Assembly: GCA_028829895.1 (NCBI GenBank) | Contig: CM054179.1 | Location: 57,419,891-57,483,890 of the forward strand | Reading direction: 5' to 3' | Length of the DNA stretch: 64,000 bases | Source: Sinotaia quadrata | Lineage: Eukaryota; Mollusca; Gastropoda; Architaenioglossa; Viviparidae | Shown here: in pieces, positions 1 through 64,000 of the stretch | How positions within the stretch are numbered: the first letter of the stretch is position 1 | Layout of the letters: each line of letters opens with the position of its first letter | Made by a program: the position numbers and the translations under genes | The notes under the pieces: generated by a model | Databases searched by the model: none | Told to the model about the DNA's origin: nothing | The model's input: the letters and a program-made list of their open reading frames with translations, nothing else

Positions 1-389
1 ACGTCTATCGCCAGACAATCTGAGAACACAGAACAATGTCGTGCCTAGAAATAAACTACACATACTCACTTCCGTGACATTCACCTTTTCCCCCACTCAT
101 AAATAGTTCACAGAATATCACACACAAATACACACTCACTCACACACGCACACGAACCGTACACAGACTCACAGATATACGTGCGACATACACACAGTGC
201 ACAACATGCCTAATCGGTGTGGGTTATTTGAATTCATTACAGAATGTGTGATTACTGGTAATCGCTGAGTGTTCAGTTCAATATCATTTTGTGTTACGCA
301 GAAATGGCGATCTTAAAGTTTACTGGCAATAATAGGTGGTGTGTTCAATTCAATGTAATTTTGTGTTAAACAGAAATTTATGTTTTTAC
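1..389. other. Intron sequence after e39
   Basis: CA-rich start, then two diverged copies of a ~70-bp segment (about 271-313 and 340-380), the second ending at the e39 donor. Nothing else seen. Confidence 0.6.
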
Positions 390-63888
<63,499 letters not shown>

Positions 63889-64000
63889 CTGTTGGAAGGA
63901 ACAAACAAAAGTTGGCATCGAAATGGAAATGGAACAGAACCAAATGTTCTATACGTGTTCCTGCTAAAGAATGTCAGCGACAACAAAAACATTTGTTCTC
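63889..64000. other. Intron upstream of e1
   Basis: No further exon visible before the window edge. Confidence 0.5.

Overview
This is eukaryotic, intron-rich, AT-rich DNA, most likely from a mollusc or another lophotrochozoan. The evidence is GT-AG introns, dense microsatellites and minisatellites, a degenerate Ty3/gypsy element, a cut-and-paste DNA transposon, and one very long gene built of repeated extracellular modules. I see no prokaryotic gene organisation, no CRISPR array, and no rRNA or tRNA.

Nearly the whole window is one gene on the minus strand, entering beyond base 64000 and leaving before base 1. I placed 39 internal exons (e1 to e39 in transcription order, 63888 down to 390). 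Each was chosen by an AG acceptor, a GT donor and an open frame, and the reading phase is continuous across all 38 junctions. Together they give 7131 bp, about 2377 codons, without a stop. The N-terminal part (e1 to e17, 63.9 to 28.7 kb) has cysteine-rich beta-type modules with signatures such as CLGITCC and DPCNN. A polybasic GRRRRAQ site opens e18. From there on (27.5 to 0.4 kb) the protein is a string of fibronectin-III-like repeats. Each has a W..F.D.ESGI..Y...G..PG half, a Y..TVRA.N..G half and a VDTTPP-type linker, and a PAN/apple-like insert lies in e20. A secreted or cell-surface multidomain protein is the natural reading; I cannot name it.

The 13.8-kb intron between e16 and e17 holds a 5,560-bp direct tandem duplication (30116-35675 and 35676-41235), nearly identical between copies. 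Each unit has most of a DNA transposon on the plus strand (terminal inverted repeats starting CACTATGTAACA, TAA target duplication, internally deleted transposase-like gene) and a broken Ty3/gypsy element on the minus strand. The transposase-like gene has a heat-shock-type promoter: alternating GAA/TTC blocks at exact 5-bp spacing (13 of 14 intact), then a TATAAAAG box 18 bp downstream.

The second striking theme is that many introns carry minisatellites whose unit spans a splice junction, so the real 5' or 3' splice site is the last member of an array of decoys (6.6, 8.4, 12.8, 13.1, 13.8, 14.5-15.1, 16.9, 20.9, 24.2, 28.6, 48.5 and 62.7-63.6 kb). Copies next to the exon are usually the most alike and distant ones the most decayed, as if arrays grow outward from the exon edge. 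Remaining intron space is other minisatellites, microsatellites, a 0.95-kb dispersed repeat present in inverted orientation at 25.0 and 53 kb, and unannotatable AT-rich sequence.
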